Of a stretch of DNA of 64,000 bases, positions 23,117-31,000 are shown piece by piece; the first letter of the stretch is position 1; each line of letters opens with the position of its first letter. Source of the stretch: Peptococcaceae bacterium CEB3 (lineage in GTDB: Bacteria > Bacillota > Desulfitobacteriia > Desulfitobacteriales > Desulfitobacteriaceae). The position numbers were made by a program, and so were the translations under genes. A model generated the notes under the pieces. It was not told where the DNA came from. It did no database searches and saw nothing but the letters and a program-made list of their open reading frames with translations. Where the stretch lies: positions 62,001 through 126,000 of the forward strand of contig LDXJ01000058.1 in the NCBI GenBank assembly GCA_001029295.1, given 5' to 3'.

Positions 23117-24373
23117 TTAACCAAATACAGTTGGGAAGAGAGAAGAGACAACCAAAAGGAGGGTCAAACCGATCATGACAACCGTCGTGCTCCAGGCCAC
23201 GCCGTTAAATAACTTGGAATTTGTGTATGAACCCATCAATTTCCGGTCATTGATGAGGAAAAGCATGAACACCAGGACGAAAGGCAGCAAAATCCCGTTA
23301 ATAACCTGGGACCAGAGCATGATGGGCACCAGCGGCGCCTTCGGAATTAGGATAATGGCAACGCCGAGAATAATGATGATGGTATAAAGAGTATAAAACT
23401 GAGGCGCTTCCTTGAACGATTTATCCACCCCGGCTTCAAAGCCTAAAGCCTCGCACACGTAATAAGCCGTAGCCAGCGGCAGAATAGTGGCGGAAAAGAT
23501 CGAAGCGTCGAACAAACCTATGGCAAAGAGAACAGACGCATACTGCCCAGCCAGTGGGCGCAGGGCGAGAGCCGCGTGCTGGGCGTCACTAATGACAATT
23601 CCGGCCTTATGCAGGGTTGCGGCACAAGCCACAACGATGAAGACGGCCACAATATCCGTCATAAAGCAGCCGAAAATCACGTCCAGGCGCGAGTATTTGT
23701 ACTCTTTCGCCGTAATCCCTTTTTCAACTACCGAAGACTGGATGTAAAACTGCATCCAGGGCGCTATCGTGGTCCCGACGAGCCCGACAAACATCGCGAT
23801 GTAGGCGGAATCCAGACCGAAGCTCGGCACAAAGGTCGCCCGGGCCACCTGTCCCCAATTCGGATGGGCCAAAAATCCGGCGAAAATGTAAGTGATGTAG
23901 AGGGCACTGGCGATGAGAAATATTTTTTCCACCCTCCGGTACGTTCCTTTGACGACCAGGAGCCAGACGACGAGCCCGGACACGGGCACCACGATATACT
24001 TGCTCAGCCCGAAAATATCCCCACTGGAAGCGACGCCGGCAAACTCAGAGACCGTGTTGCCGACATCGGCGATGAGCAGGCCTGCCAGAATGAACAGGGT
24101 TAAGCGGACACCGAAGTTCTCCCGAATCAAATCAGCCAAACCTTTGCCCGTAATCGCGCCCATACGGGCACTCATTTCCTGCACTACAATCAGGGCCAGA
24201 GTCATGGGAATGAACACCCAGAGAAACTTGAAACCGAAATGAGCGCCGGCCACCGAATAGGTCGTGATCCCACCCGCATCGTTGTCCACGTTGGCCGTAA
24301 TAATCCCCGGTCCGATGATCGACAAGAAAAGGAGAATGTTACGCCAGTTGAATTTTTCCTTCCACACTTTCAT
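23117..24373 (-). CDS. Nramp-related transporter, probable magnesium importer
   Basis: This 418-aa, eleven-helix protein belongs to the Nramp fold but its metal site is altered. Helix 1 reads NVDNDAGGITT in place of DPGN, and helix 6 reads GTTIAPWMQFYIQ, with Ala where Mn/Fe Nramps have the metal-binding Met. These are the kinds of change seen in Nramp-related magnesium transporters. An M-box Mg2+ riboswitch with its own terminator lies upstream (24575-24800), which independently points to Mg2+. ATG at 24373 has AAGGGAG five bases upstream; an upstream TTG in frame has no such site. Confidence 0.85.
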   Translation of the reverse strand: MKVWKEKFNWRNILLFLSIIGPGIITANVDNDAGGITTYSVAGAHFGFKFLWVFIPMTLALIVVQEMSARMGAITGKGLADLIRENFGVRLTLFILAGLLIADVGNTVSEFAGVASSGDIFGLSKYIVVPVSGLVVWLLVVKGTYRRVEKIFLIASALYITYIFAGFLAHPNWGQVARATFVPSFGLDSAYIAMFVGLVGTTIAPWMQFYIQSSVVEKGITAKEYKYSRLDVIFGCFMTDIVAVFIVVACAATLHKAGIVISDAQHAALALRPLAGQYASVLFAIGLFDASIFSATILPLATAYYVCEALGFEAGVDKSFKEAPQFYTLYTIIIILGVAIILIPKAPLVPIMLWSQVINGILLPFVLVFMLFLINDRKLMGSYTNSKLFNGVAWSTTVVMIGLTLLLVVSSLFPTVFG

Positions 24374-24574
24374 CACTCCCTTCTGTGGATCGCTAATCGA
24401 AACAGATGAGTCGCGGTGATTTTTCAACTATCGTCAGGTTATGCCCTCGTACAGGCATGTGTGCGAGGCCGGAACCCGCAAATGCATTGACAGACCTCAG
24501 AGAGAGAAACGCAAGCAACCGATCGAAGCGAAGTTAGAACACGGGTGGTACAAACAGAACATGGGTGACACAAA

Positions 24575-24800
24575 CGAAAAAGCCGACCCTCACTGGAAAG
24601 GCCGGCTGTTAACGTCTCAACCGATTTATCGATACTCTGCCTTTCTCCACTCGTCTGAGTTTTGGCACGTACACAGCTAGGGTTATACCCAGCCACATTA
24701 AGTAAAACCTTATGCCGGTAATACCTGTTAACCCATTAGCGTCTCTCGACATTTCTGGGCAGTGGCGTATGCTCTATGCAGAAGCCTCACCTAACGAAGA
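24575..24800 (-). promoter_or_regulatory. M-box (ykoK) magnesium riboswitch with terminator
   Basis: The minus-strand RNA begins CTTCGTTAGGTGAGGCTTCT (24799-24780) and contains, in order, TACGCCACTGCCCAGAAATG, GAGAGACGCTAATGGGT, ATAAGGTTTTACTTAATGTG, GGCTGGGTAT and ACTCAGACGAGTGG, the conserved blocks of the ykoK leader. A terminator (AGCCGGCC against GGTCGGCT, then five T) follows at 24608-24575. High Mg2+ would fold the aptamer and stop transcription. The gene it controls is the Nramp-related transporter 200 bases downstream. Confidence 0.93.
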
Positions 24801-24817
24801 ATATCTAGTTCCCCACT

Positions 24818-24846
24818 AAATTATCACGTGCTTGGCGCTCTGTCAA
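24818..24846 (-). promoter_or_regulatory. Promoter of the M-box transcript
   Basis: On the minus strand TTGACA (24846-24841), a 17-base spacer and TAATTT (24823-24818) place the transcript start near 24811, ten bases before the riboswitch core. The -35 is a perfect consensus. Confidence 0.7.
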
Positions 24847-24860
24847 GCACCCCCTGGCCC

Positions 24861-24891
24861 AGTAGGTCTAGTAGGTCTAGTAGGTCCAGTA
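24861..24891. repeat. Tandem 9-bp repeats AGTAGGTCT
   Basis: Three full copies (24861-24869, 24870-24878, 24879-24887, the last ending CC) plus the start of a fourth lie just upstream of the M-box promoter. A short TAAATGTCGT pair follows at about 24896-24917. The short minus-strand frame that reads LDLLDLLDLL here is not considered a gene. Confidence 0.65.
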
Positions 24892-25004
24892 CAATTAAAT
24901 GTCGTCTAAATGTCGTGTCATCCTTGTCCAAATCCAGTTCACACAATTCGCCGCTGCAACGTCCGGATATAAACTTCATGTTCGCCGACAATGTGCACCG
25001 GTAT

Positions 25005-25361
25005 TCACCCCTTCTCAGCTTGGCCAAATTCCTCCATAGCCTCCCTGAAAACCAAAAGACCCGTCATTGTTTTGGGAAAGCCTACGCTGGGGGCCACGAG
25101 AAGGATCGAGTGCTCGATTTCTTCCCGGCTGCAGCCGCTCTTTAAAGCCTTCAGAATATGAGTCTTCAGAGCGTAGGGATGCAGAGAGGCGGTGGACAAG
25201 GCCACTTTGATAAGCCAGCGTGTCTTGGGAGGGAGGGGTCCTCCCTGTTCGTGTACCAAACGACCGTATTGTTCGTACGCCCGGTATATCTCTCCGTGCC
25301 GTTCCGTGAAATATTTCAGGTTCTTTTCAATTGCATCGGCATTGTCAAAATAGTCCTCCAT
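25005..25361 (-). CDS. AhpD/carboxymuconolactone decarboxylase-like protein without CxxC
   Basis: This 118-aa protein has the AhpD-like all-helical fold pattern (LPPKTRWLIKVALSTASLHPYALKTHILKALKSGCSREEI), with the conserved His but without the CxxC thiol pair usual in AhpD. The position of the pair reads STASLHP. It may therefore be a non-redox member; the reaction is unknown. It is the last gene after the xdh genes (95-base gap holding a hairpin repeat) and could be co-transcribed. ATG at 25361 has AGGAGA eight bases upstream. Confidence 0.8.
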   Translation of the reverse strand: MEDYFDNADAIEKNLKYFTERHGEIYRAYEQYGRLVHEQGGPLPPKTRWLIKVALSTASLHPYALKTHILKALKSGCSREEIEHSILLVAPSVGFPKTMTGLLVFREAMEEFGQAEKG

Positions 25362-25390
25362 AACCAATCTCTCCTCGCGTTCTCATCCAC

Positions 25391-25430
25391 TCGTGAGACT
25401 CCCGCTTCTACAAGTGGGAGTGGTTCCCCC
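25391..25430 (-). repeat. Dispersed hairpin repeat, copy 1
   Basis: CTCCCACTTGTAGAAGCGGGAG, read on the minus strand in two halves around a short loop, forms the hairpin; the flank GTCTCACGA follows. Related copies lie at 40716-40755 and 44559-44597. All sit shortly upstream of a minus-strand start codon. Confidence 0.7.
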
Positions 25431-25456
25431 GTGAGAAATTGTTTCCGGGATACCCG

Positions 25457-27778
25457 CTATTTATGCACGATCTCCCGCATGCCCATGAAGACCTTTTCCG
25501 CCGTGATGGGCAGGTCAGTCACGCGTACCCCAACCGCGTTATACACGGCCTGAGCGATCGCCGGCGGGGGAGTGTTGATAACCACCTCACCGATCGACTT
25601 GGCTCCAAAGGGACCCGTGGGCTCATAACTTTCTTCAAAAGCGATCCTGACCCGGCCCACGTCCTCCCGGCCCGGAATCTTGTATTGCATAAAGGTATCC
25701 GTTTGCATTTTACCCTTTTCACTGTATTTCACATCTTCATACAGGGCCATGCCAATCCCTTGGGCGATCCCGCCTTCCGCTTGGATGCGCGCCAGATTGG
25801 GGTTGATCACGGTGCCGCAGTCCACGACGGCAACATAGTCGACAAGTTCGACTTTGCCAGTCTCTTTATCGACCTCAACCTCGGCAAACCCGGCCACAAA
25901 TGGGGGTGGAGACACCTCGCCGCCAAAAGTAGCCTGCCCTGTCAGTTGGTGCCTCCCGATTCCGAGGACGGACTGTTCGGCAATTTTAGCCAGGGTGATC
26001 CCTTTTTCTCCGCTCCCCTCCAAAGCGGCCGTCGCCGGGTCTTTACCGGCCGCCTCTTTAACCGTCTCCCCGTCATATTCCGCTTCTTCGGGATCTATTT
26101 CCAGAAAAGCGGCACCCCGGGCTATTATCTTCTGCTTAAGGTCTTCCGCTGCCCGTAACACAGCGTTTCCCGTCACGTAGGTCGTACTTGAGGCATATGA
26201 ACCCGGGTCATAGGGAGAAACATCCGTATCCGCAGCGTGCACGATAATCTTTTCCGGCGAAATCCGCAGAACTTCGGCCGCCATCTGCGCCAAAATCGTG
26301 TCGCTGCCGGTCCCCATATCGGTCGAGCCGAGCAACAAAGTAATATTGCCGTCATCATTCAGCCTCAGCTCCGCCGAAGCCGTGTCGATGTTGGCGATGC
26401 CCGATCCCTGCATCGCGACTGCCATGCCCACTCCCCTTACCTTATTAGAAGCGGCTTCCCGGCGCGGAAACTTCTCTTGCCAGCCGATTAGTTCTTTGCC
26501 TTTTTCGATACAACGTCCGAGAGAAGAGCTTCCCAAAGGGACCCCTTTCCCCGTGAGATAAGTCTCCCCTTCCTTGATAATATTTTTCAAGCGCATTTCT
26601 GTCGGGTCCAGGTTCATTTTCTCCGCCAGCTTATTGAGGGTGGATTCTACGGCAAAAGTCCCTTGGGTCGCCCCATAGCCCCGCAAAGCCCCAGCCGGCG
26701 TCTTGTTTGTGTATACGGCTCGTCCGGAAAAACGTAGAGCCCGCGTCTTGTTGTAAAGGGGAAGCGTATATTCACCGACACAGCCCAAGACGGTCGGGGC
26801 GTGTTCTCCGTAAGCCCCGGTATCTGACAAGGTCACGATTTCCAGAGCGCGGATATATCCTTCCGTATCCGCACCCATTCTCACTTTCAACCTCATGGCA
26901 TGCCGGCTGGTGGTACAGCTGAAAGTTTCTCTCCGGTCGTAGACGATTCTGGCCGGTTTTCCGGTTTTTAGGGTCACAAGAGCCGCGAACACTTCGACCG
27001 CCCCGGTCTGCTTGCCCCCAAACCCTCCCCCTATGCGCGGTTTAATAACCCTGATTTTTCCGGCAGGGAGTTGCAAAGCCCGGGCTAACTGGCGCCGCAC
27101 ATGGAAAGGGATCTGAGTTGAAGTCACAACCACCAGTCGGCCCTGACTGTCCAAGTAACTGAAAGCCCTATAGGTCTCCATCATGGCATGCGCCTGGGCC
27201 TGAGTGTAATAGGTCTCCTCGACGACGGCAGCGCACGCGGCCAACTCCCCCGAAAAATCCCCGGCTTCAATCGTTTGGCTGGAAGCGACATTCTTCTCCG
27301 CTTGCAAGCCGATGGGAAAATTGCAGGACAGATTTTCCTCGGGATGGATAGCCCCGCCATTTTGAGCCTGTTCAAAATCTAAAATCGGCGGGTAAATCTC
27401 GTATTCCACCCTGATTTTGCGCAAGGCCTCGGCCGCGGCCTTATCATCGCGAGCGGCCACGACAGCCACCTCGTCTCCCACGTAGCGCACTACGGGATCG
27501 AGTATCAACCGATCATAAGGAGAAGGTTCGGGGTAAGACTGGCCGGCTAGGGTAAACCGGACCCGGGGCACATCCCGATAAGTGAGGATACACTCGACCC
27601 CTTCCACTCTTTCCGCCCGGGACGTATCCACCGAGCGAATCTTAGCGAAAGCATGAGGACTGCGTAAGATCTTCACTACCAAGGCATTGGCGGGAACCAT
27701 ATCTTCCGTATAAGAAGGTTTGCCGGTTGCCAGCGCCATGCCATCAATCTTTTTTGCGGCTTTGCCCACGCTTCTCAT
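25457..27778 (-). CDS. xdhA: Molybdenum hydroxylase large subunit (xanthine dehydrogenase family)
   Basis: This 773-aa protein is the molybdopterin-binding subunit of the xanthine dehydrogenase/CO dehydrogenase family (KIDGMALATGKPSYTEDM at the start; PRIGGGFGGKQ, LRGYGATQG and GPFGAKSIGE around the active site). The last of these carries the conserved active-site Glu region. It acts in the cytoplasm on a purine or other N-heterocycle; the substrate is not readable. ATG at 27778 overlaps the stop of the 2Fe-2S gene and has GGGGGTGG upstream. The yqeC-mocA-yqeB genes beside it suggest a selenium-containing molybdenum centre. Confidence 0.9.
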   Translation of the reverse strand: MRSVGKAAKKIDGMALATGKPSYTEDMVPANALVVKILRSPHAFAKIRSVDTSRAERVEGVECILTYRDVPRVRFTLAGQSYPEPSPYDRLILDPVVRYVGDEVAVVAARDDKAAAEALRKIRVEYEIYPPILDFEQAQNGGAIHPEENLSCNFPIGLQAEKNVASSQTIEAGDFSGELAACAAVVEETYYTQAQAHAMMETYRAFSYLDSQGRLVVVTSTQIPFHVRRQLARALQLPAGKIRVIKPRIGGGFGGKQTGAVEVFAALVTLKTGKPARIVYDRRETFSCTTSRHAMRLKVRMGADTEGYIRALEIVTLSDTGAYGEHAPTVLGCVGEYTLPLYNKTRALRFSGRAVYTNKTPAGALRGYGATQGTFAVESTLNKLAEKMNLDPTEMRLKNIIKEGETYLTGKGVPLGSSSLGRCIEKGKELIGWQEKFPRREAASNKVRGVGMAVAMQGSGIANIDTASAELRLNDDGNITLLLGSTDMGTGSDTILAQMAAEVLRISPEKIIVHAADTDVSPYDPGSYASSTTYVTGNAVLRAAEDLKQKIIARGAAFLEIDPEEAEYDGETVKEAAGKDPATAALEGSGEKGITLAKIAEQSVLGIGRHQLTGQATFGGEVSPPPFVAGFAEVEVDKETGKVELVDYVAVVDCGTVINPNLARIQAEGGIAQGIGMALYEDVKYSEKGKMQTDTFMQYKIPGREDVGRVRIAFEESYEPTGPFGAKSIGEVVINTPPPAIAQAVYNAVGVRVTDLPITAEKVFMGMREIVHK

Positions 27779-28230
27779 CGACCGTCCACCCCCAAGTATT
27801 TCTTTACCGCTCTGAGCTGACCCATGTAACCGGTGCAGCGGCAAAGATTCCCAGCCAGATAATGGTTAATTTCCTCATCGCCGCAGGTTTTCAGTTCCCG
27901 CGCCAGGGCCAAGACATTCATGATCAGTCCCGGACTGCAGAAGCCGCACTGCTCCGCACCTTCCGCGGTAAGGATTTCGGCAAACTTTGCCGCTTCTTTT
28001 GACACGCCCTCGAGGGTTGTCACGCTCTTCCCGTCAACTCTGAAAGAGAGGGTGGAACAAGACAGCACCGGCTTCCCCTCAACCCATACCGTGCATATGC
28101 CACAGTTTCCCGTGTCACAACCTGTTCTGACACTCAGCAAACCATGATTACGCAGCGTGTCGGCCAGCATCTCGTCTTTGGCCACCTCCCAGGAGACTTT
28201 CTTGCCGTTGACAACCGCATTTATGAGCAT
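27775..28230 (-). CDS. xdhC: Molybdenum hydroxylase 2Fe-2S subunit
   Basis: This 151-aa protein has the two cluster regions of the family: CDTGNCGICTVWVEG...SC for the plant-type cluster and QCGFCSPG...GNLCRCTGY for the second 2Fe-2S centre. It passes electrons from the molybdenum site to the FAD subunit. It overlaps the FAD subunit gene by ten bases upstream and the large subunit gene by four bases downstream, so the three are made together. Naming follows the E. coli XdhABC order (Mo, FAD, Fe-S). Confidence 0.93.
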   Translation of the reverse strand: MLINAVVNGKKVSWEVAKDEMLADTLRNHGLLSVRTGCDTGNCGICTVWVEGKPVLSCSTLSFRVDGKSVTTLEGVSKEAAKFAEILTAEGAEQCGFCSPGLIMNVLALARELKTCGDEEINHYLAGNLCRCTGYMGQLRAVKKYLGVDGR

Positions 28231-29018
28231 TGTTTCACCTCCGTGACCGCCCTCTTCACCAGTACCTGGCAGAGAGCGCGCCTGAATTCGGCCGTGGCCC
28301 GCATGTTGGTGCCGAAACTCAACTCCGCGCCGGCGAGGAGGGCTGCCGCCGAGGCGTTTGTCTCCGCGCCGCCTTCTTGACTCAAAAACTCCGAGGCGTT
28401 AACAGCCACGCGGGCTCTTTGCGGCCTCGCTCCCACCGCTACCAACCAGCGGCCCCCTAAACAGGAAACCGCAACATTCAAGACCGAAAAATCACTCGTC
28501 GTGTTCCGGAAGCTTTGATAGGCTGCCGCTCGGGCATCCAAGCCCAATGATATCTTCGTCAAAATATCTTTTTCATACGCCCCGCAAGCGAACTCAGCCA
28601 AAGGCATAGTGCCGCCGTGAAAGAGCGTCACTTCACAATCCAGAACTAGTAGGGCCGTAAGCAAATCGGAAAACCCCGAACGGGAGAAAACAGAACCACC
28701 CACTGTGGCTCCATTGCGAAACTGAACTCCGACAATATTCCGGACCGCCCGCGGCAGCAACCCCGAAAAGCTGGAGGCCAGCAGCGGGCTGGTTTCGATA
28801 TCTCTCAAGGTCGTCATGGCGCCGATTTCCACCCGGTGGTCGGCCTCGCGAATAAAGTTTAAACCGAGTTTGGAAAGATCGATGGCCGTGCCCATCTTTT
28901 TCCGGCCCAAGCGTAAAAAAGCGCAACCGCCGAGGACCGTGTTGGACCTTCTGCTTATCAATGTTTCATAGGCTTGTTCGAACGTCTCAGGCTGCAATAA
29001 ATCACGCGTGCTAAACAT
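28221..29018 (-). CDS. xdhB: Molybdenum hydroxylase FAD-binding subunit
   Basis: This 265-aa protein matches the FAD-binding CO dehydrogenase medium-subunit family. It has an N-terminal VLGGCAFLRLG stretch in the position of the usual GGT.L motif, IEIGAMTTLRDIE-like residues around 65-78, and IVGVQFRNGATVGGSVF for FAD contact. It should hand electrons from the Fe-S subunit to NAD+ or another carrier. ATG at 29018 has AAGGGGAG six bases upstream; the open frame continues upstream without a ribosome site. It is the first gene of the xdhBCA unit, after a leader with a 29-bp direct repeat. Confidence 0.88.
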   Translation of the reverse strand: MFSTRDLLQPETFEQAYETLISRRSNTVLGGCAFLRLGRKKMGTAIDLSKLGLNFIREADHRVEIGAMTTLRDIETSPLLASSFSGLLPRAVRNIVGVQFRNGATVGGSVFSRSGFSDLLTALLVLDCEVTLFHGGTMPLAEFACGAYEKDILTKISLGLDARAAAYQSFRNTTSDFSVLNVAVSCLGGRWLVAVGARPQRARVAVNASEFLSQEGGAETNASAAALLAGAELSFGTNMRATAEFRRALCQVLVKRAVTEVKQCS

Positions 29019-29062
29019 CCCGACTCCCCTTTCCGGCTTGTCCTTCCCGGCCGTCTTCGCCC

Positions 29063-29154
29063 GTGACGGCAAACGGAAACTCTCGGTTCTCTTGCATCTG
29101 CCTTATAAAAAGTAACCGGAAAACTGTGACGACAAACGGAAACTCCGGGTTCTC
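29063..29154 (-). repeat. 29-bp direct repeat in the xdh leader
   Basis: On the minus strand GAGAACC..GAGTTTCCG-type copies lie at 29154-29126 and 29091-29063 (63 bp apart) with three differences over 29 bases. Both fall between the predicted transcript start (about 29208) and the xdhB start, so they are in the leader RNA or act as tandem operators. Confidence 0.7.
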
Positions 29155-29214
29155 CTCCCTCGTTTGTGAAAGTGTGACTGCAATACACCGCGTACCATAG
29201 ACCCGGATATTTGT

Positions 29215-29244
29215 ATTATATACCGCGTGTCCGAACATTTTCAA
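29215..29244 (-). promoter_or_regulatory. Promoter of the xdh genes
   Basis: On the minus strand TTGAAA (29244-29239), an 18-base spacer and a perfect TATAAT (29220-29215) predict a start near 29208, giving an about 190-base leader before xdhB. Confidence 0.65.
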
Positions 29245-29307
29245 TAGCAATGCCGATAATGTTCGGTAAACATCCTCTGTTTGGCTGGTTGGACCCTGAC
29301 CACCACC

Positions 29308-29327
29308 AAAAAAGCCAAGGCTCTTTT
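29308..29327 (-). terminator. Terminator after yqeB
   Basis: On the minus strand AAAAGAGC and GCTTTTTT pair around CTTG, and the 3' arm itself provides the U-run. It lies about 58 bases past the yqeB stop and separates the cofactor genes from xdhBCA, which has its own promoter. Confidence 0.6.
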
Positions 29328-29384
29328 GCAAGATAGCCTTAGCCGTTCCGGTCTGCCGTTGATCAATCGGCACGCAGAGGATCT

Positions 29385-30242
29385 TCAGATAGGTGTTTTG
29401 GGATCGCCCTCCCCCAAGAGCACGCGCTCCCAATCCAGGATGGCGAGCAATACCCCGCCGCCGACCGAGCGCGCTTTATCGGAAATGGTCGTGCAGTATT
29501 CTTTCCGCCCGCGCGGATCGACATCGCCGACTTTCACATGGGCCCCCACAGGCGTCTCCGTCCTGAGCAGACCCCTAAGTGTGCCGTCCAGCGGAGAGGT
29601 AATCCTCTCCACCCCGGAGATGCCCCGGATTTCCGCCAAGACATCCCCTTGACTTACCGCGTCCCCGATGGAGCGCAGGGCTTTAAAGACCCCTGCCGCG
29701 GCCGAGTAGAGCACTCGCTCCCAGGTATAACCCGCTGTATTGCCCGGAATACCCGTGTTGGCTTCGGCCGGCCCCTGATAGATCACCCGACCCAGATTGT
29801 GCCCCCGATTCGTTTCCACTACCCGATCGACATCAACACCGGCGGTAAAACCCGGTCCCAATCCGATCGTCAGGGGCGCCATCTCCCGCTTGGTTCCCGT
29901 ATTGCGTTTGGCTAAGATCGCGTCGACCAGTACATCGGGTCTGAGTTGGGACAAGCTGCGCAGGTCCGGATCGACGAGGACGGGAATCTCTCCCCGTTTC
30001 CAGGCTTCACCGCACTCAGCCGCCTGTTCAATCCTCCGGCCCCCAATTCCTTCGACCCGCCAGTATCCTTCGGCCATTACGGTACCGAAGCTCACCGGCC
30101 AGCGCACCATCAACGGCTTTTCCACTTCTGTCATGACAACCCGGTATCCCGCCCGGGTAAGAACCCAGCCAACACCGGACCCCAGTTCCCCCGCTCCCCT
30201 GATGAGAACGATCCGCCTTTCGGCCGCGCCACTCCCCATCAT
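29385..30242 (-). CDS. yqeB: YqeB-type selenium-dependent molybdenum hydroxylase accessory protein
   Basis: This 285-aa protein belongs to the EF2563/YqeB family, found with selenium-dependent molybdenum hydroxylases. Recognisable features are the N-terminal nucleotide-fold loop VLIRGAGELGSGVGWVLTRAG, the middle TIGLGPGFTAGVDVD and ANTGIPGNTAGYTWERVLY. Its role is in making or inserting the labile selenium of the molybdenum site; the exact reaction is not established. Three in-frame ATG codons overlap the mocA stop; 30242 is chosen from its spacing to GGGGGAGG, and 30245 or 30239 are possible. Confidence 0.85.
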   Translation of the reverse strand: MMGSGAAERRIVLIRGAGELGSGVGWVLTRAGYRVVMTEVEKPLMVRWPVSFGTVMAEGYWRVEGIGGRRIEQAAECGEAWKRGEIPVLVDPDLRSLSQLRPDVLVDAILAKRNTGTKREMAPLTIGLGPGFTAGVDVDRVVETNRGHNLGRVIYQGPAEANTGIPGNTAGYTWERVLYSAAAGVFKALRSIGDAVSQGDVLAEIRGISGVERITSPLDGTLRGLLRTETPVGAHVKVGDVDPRGRKEYCTTISDKARSVGGGVLLAILDWERVLLGEGDPKTPI

Positions 30243-31000
30243 CATTTCCTCCCCCGCCCTTTCTTCATTGACATTCTTAATCCCGCAGGCGGGGCATTTA
30301 GCCGAGGGGACCCCTCGGCCGCGCGCCAACTCCCCTCCGCAATACGGGCCTTCTCCGGCTGGATCTTTCGGACCGCCAAGCGGTATAGACGTTCATATTC
30401 TTGCGGTGTATCAATGTCCGCGAAAAACTCTTCCGCTACCGGAAATACACTCCATTTGTCCCTGTGCCTGTTCAAGACTTTCTTGCCGCCCTCTTCCCCT
30501 GCCAGAGCCGCCAATTCCGGCAGATAGCGGCGGTGAAAGACAACGGGTGAGCCGGGGCCTCCCGCCAAGGGAACCAGGAAATCCGGTTCTGTCTCCAAAA
30601 AACAGGCTAGGAGCCGCGCCAGCGTCGCGTTCTCAAGTCCCACCTGATCCGCCGGCAGGAAGGAGACTCCCTTCACCGCTGCCGTCAACCCCCGCAATCC
30701 CTGCTTTATGGTCACGGACAAAGGCCGGGGGGCGGGGTCCAGGCACCAAACTCCCCCGTCCGCCAGAAACCGCCTCGAAAAACTGGCGGAGAGGTACCGT
30801 TCCATCGGCTCCCGGGCCACCACCAAAAGCTCGACCGGCTTTGCCGTCCGGTCCGCCCGTTCTTCCCGCAGACGCTCGCTCGACAACAGGACAGAACTCA
30901 AAGTGTGTTGCAGAACCGTCGAGTCTTCCCACGGCAGCGCCAGTTTGTCCTTTCCCATCCGTTTCGCCTGGCCGGACGCCATCACCACAAGTCGTACCAC
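30242..31000 (-). CDS. mocA: MocA-like molybdenum cofactor nucleotidyltransferase
   Basis: This 252-aa protein starts with the nucleotidyltransferase pattern VRLVVMASGQAKRMGKDKLALP, a variant of the MobA/MocA LAAGxSxRMGxxK motif with Ser at the first Gly position region. It then has SFLPADQVGLENA in the place of the metal-binding PaDqP motif. MocA attaches CMP to molybdopterin for hydroxylases of the xanthine dehydrogenase type, matching its neighbours. GTG at 31000 is preferred because AAGGAAG lies upstream and the first beta strand would otherwise be cut; it overlaps yqeC by 19 bases. The C-terminus has an extra basic tail (MSMKKGRGRK). Confidence 0.83.
   Translation of the reverse strand: MVRLVVMASGQAKRMGKDKLALPWEDSTVLQHTLSSVLLSSERLREERADRTAKPVELLVVAREPMERYLSASFSRRFLADGGVWCLDPAPRPLSVTIKQGLRGLTAAVKGVSFLPADQVGLENATLARLLACFLETEPDFLVPLAGGPGSPVVFHRRYLPELAALAGEEGGKKVLNRHRDKWSVFPVAEEFFADIDTPQEYERLYRLAVRKIQPEKARIAEGSWRAAEGSPRLNAPPAGLRMSMKKGRGRK

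Noticed and set aside
24824-25027. Short minus-strand frame containing LDLLDLLDLL
   Set aside because: It is created by the 9-bp tandem repeats and spans the M-box promoter; no ribosome site.
29063-29208. Purine riboswitch in the xdh leader
   Set aside because: The conserved three-way junction residues are missing; only the direct repeats stand out.
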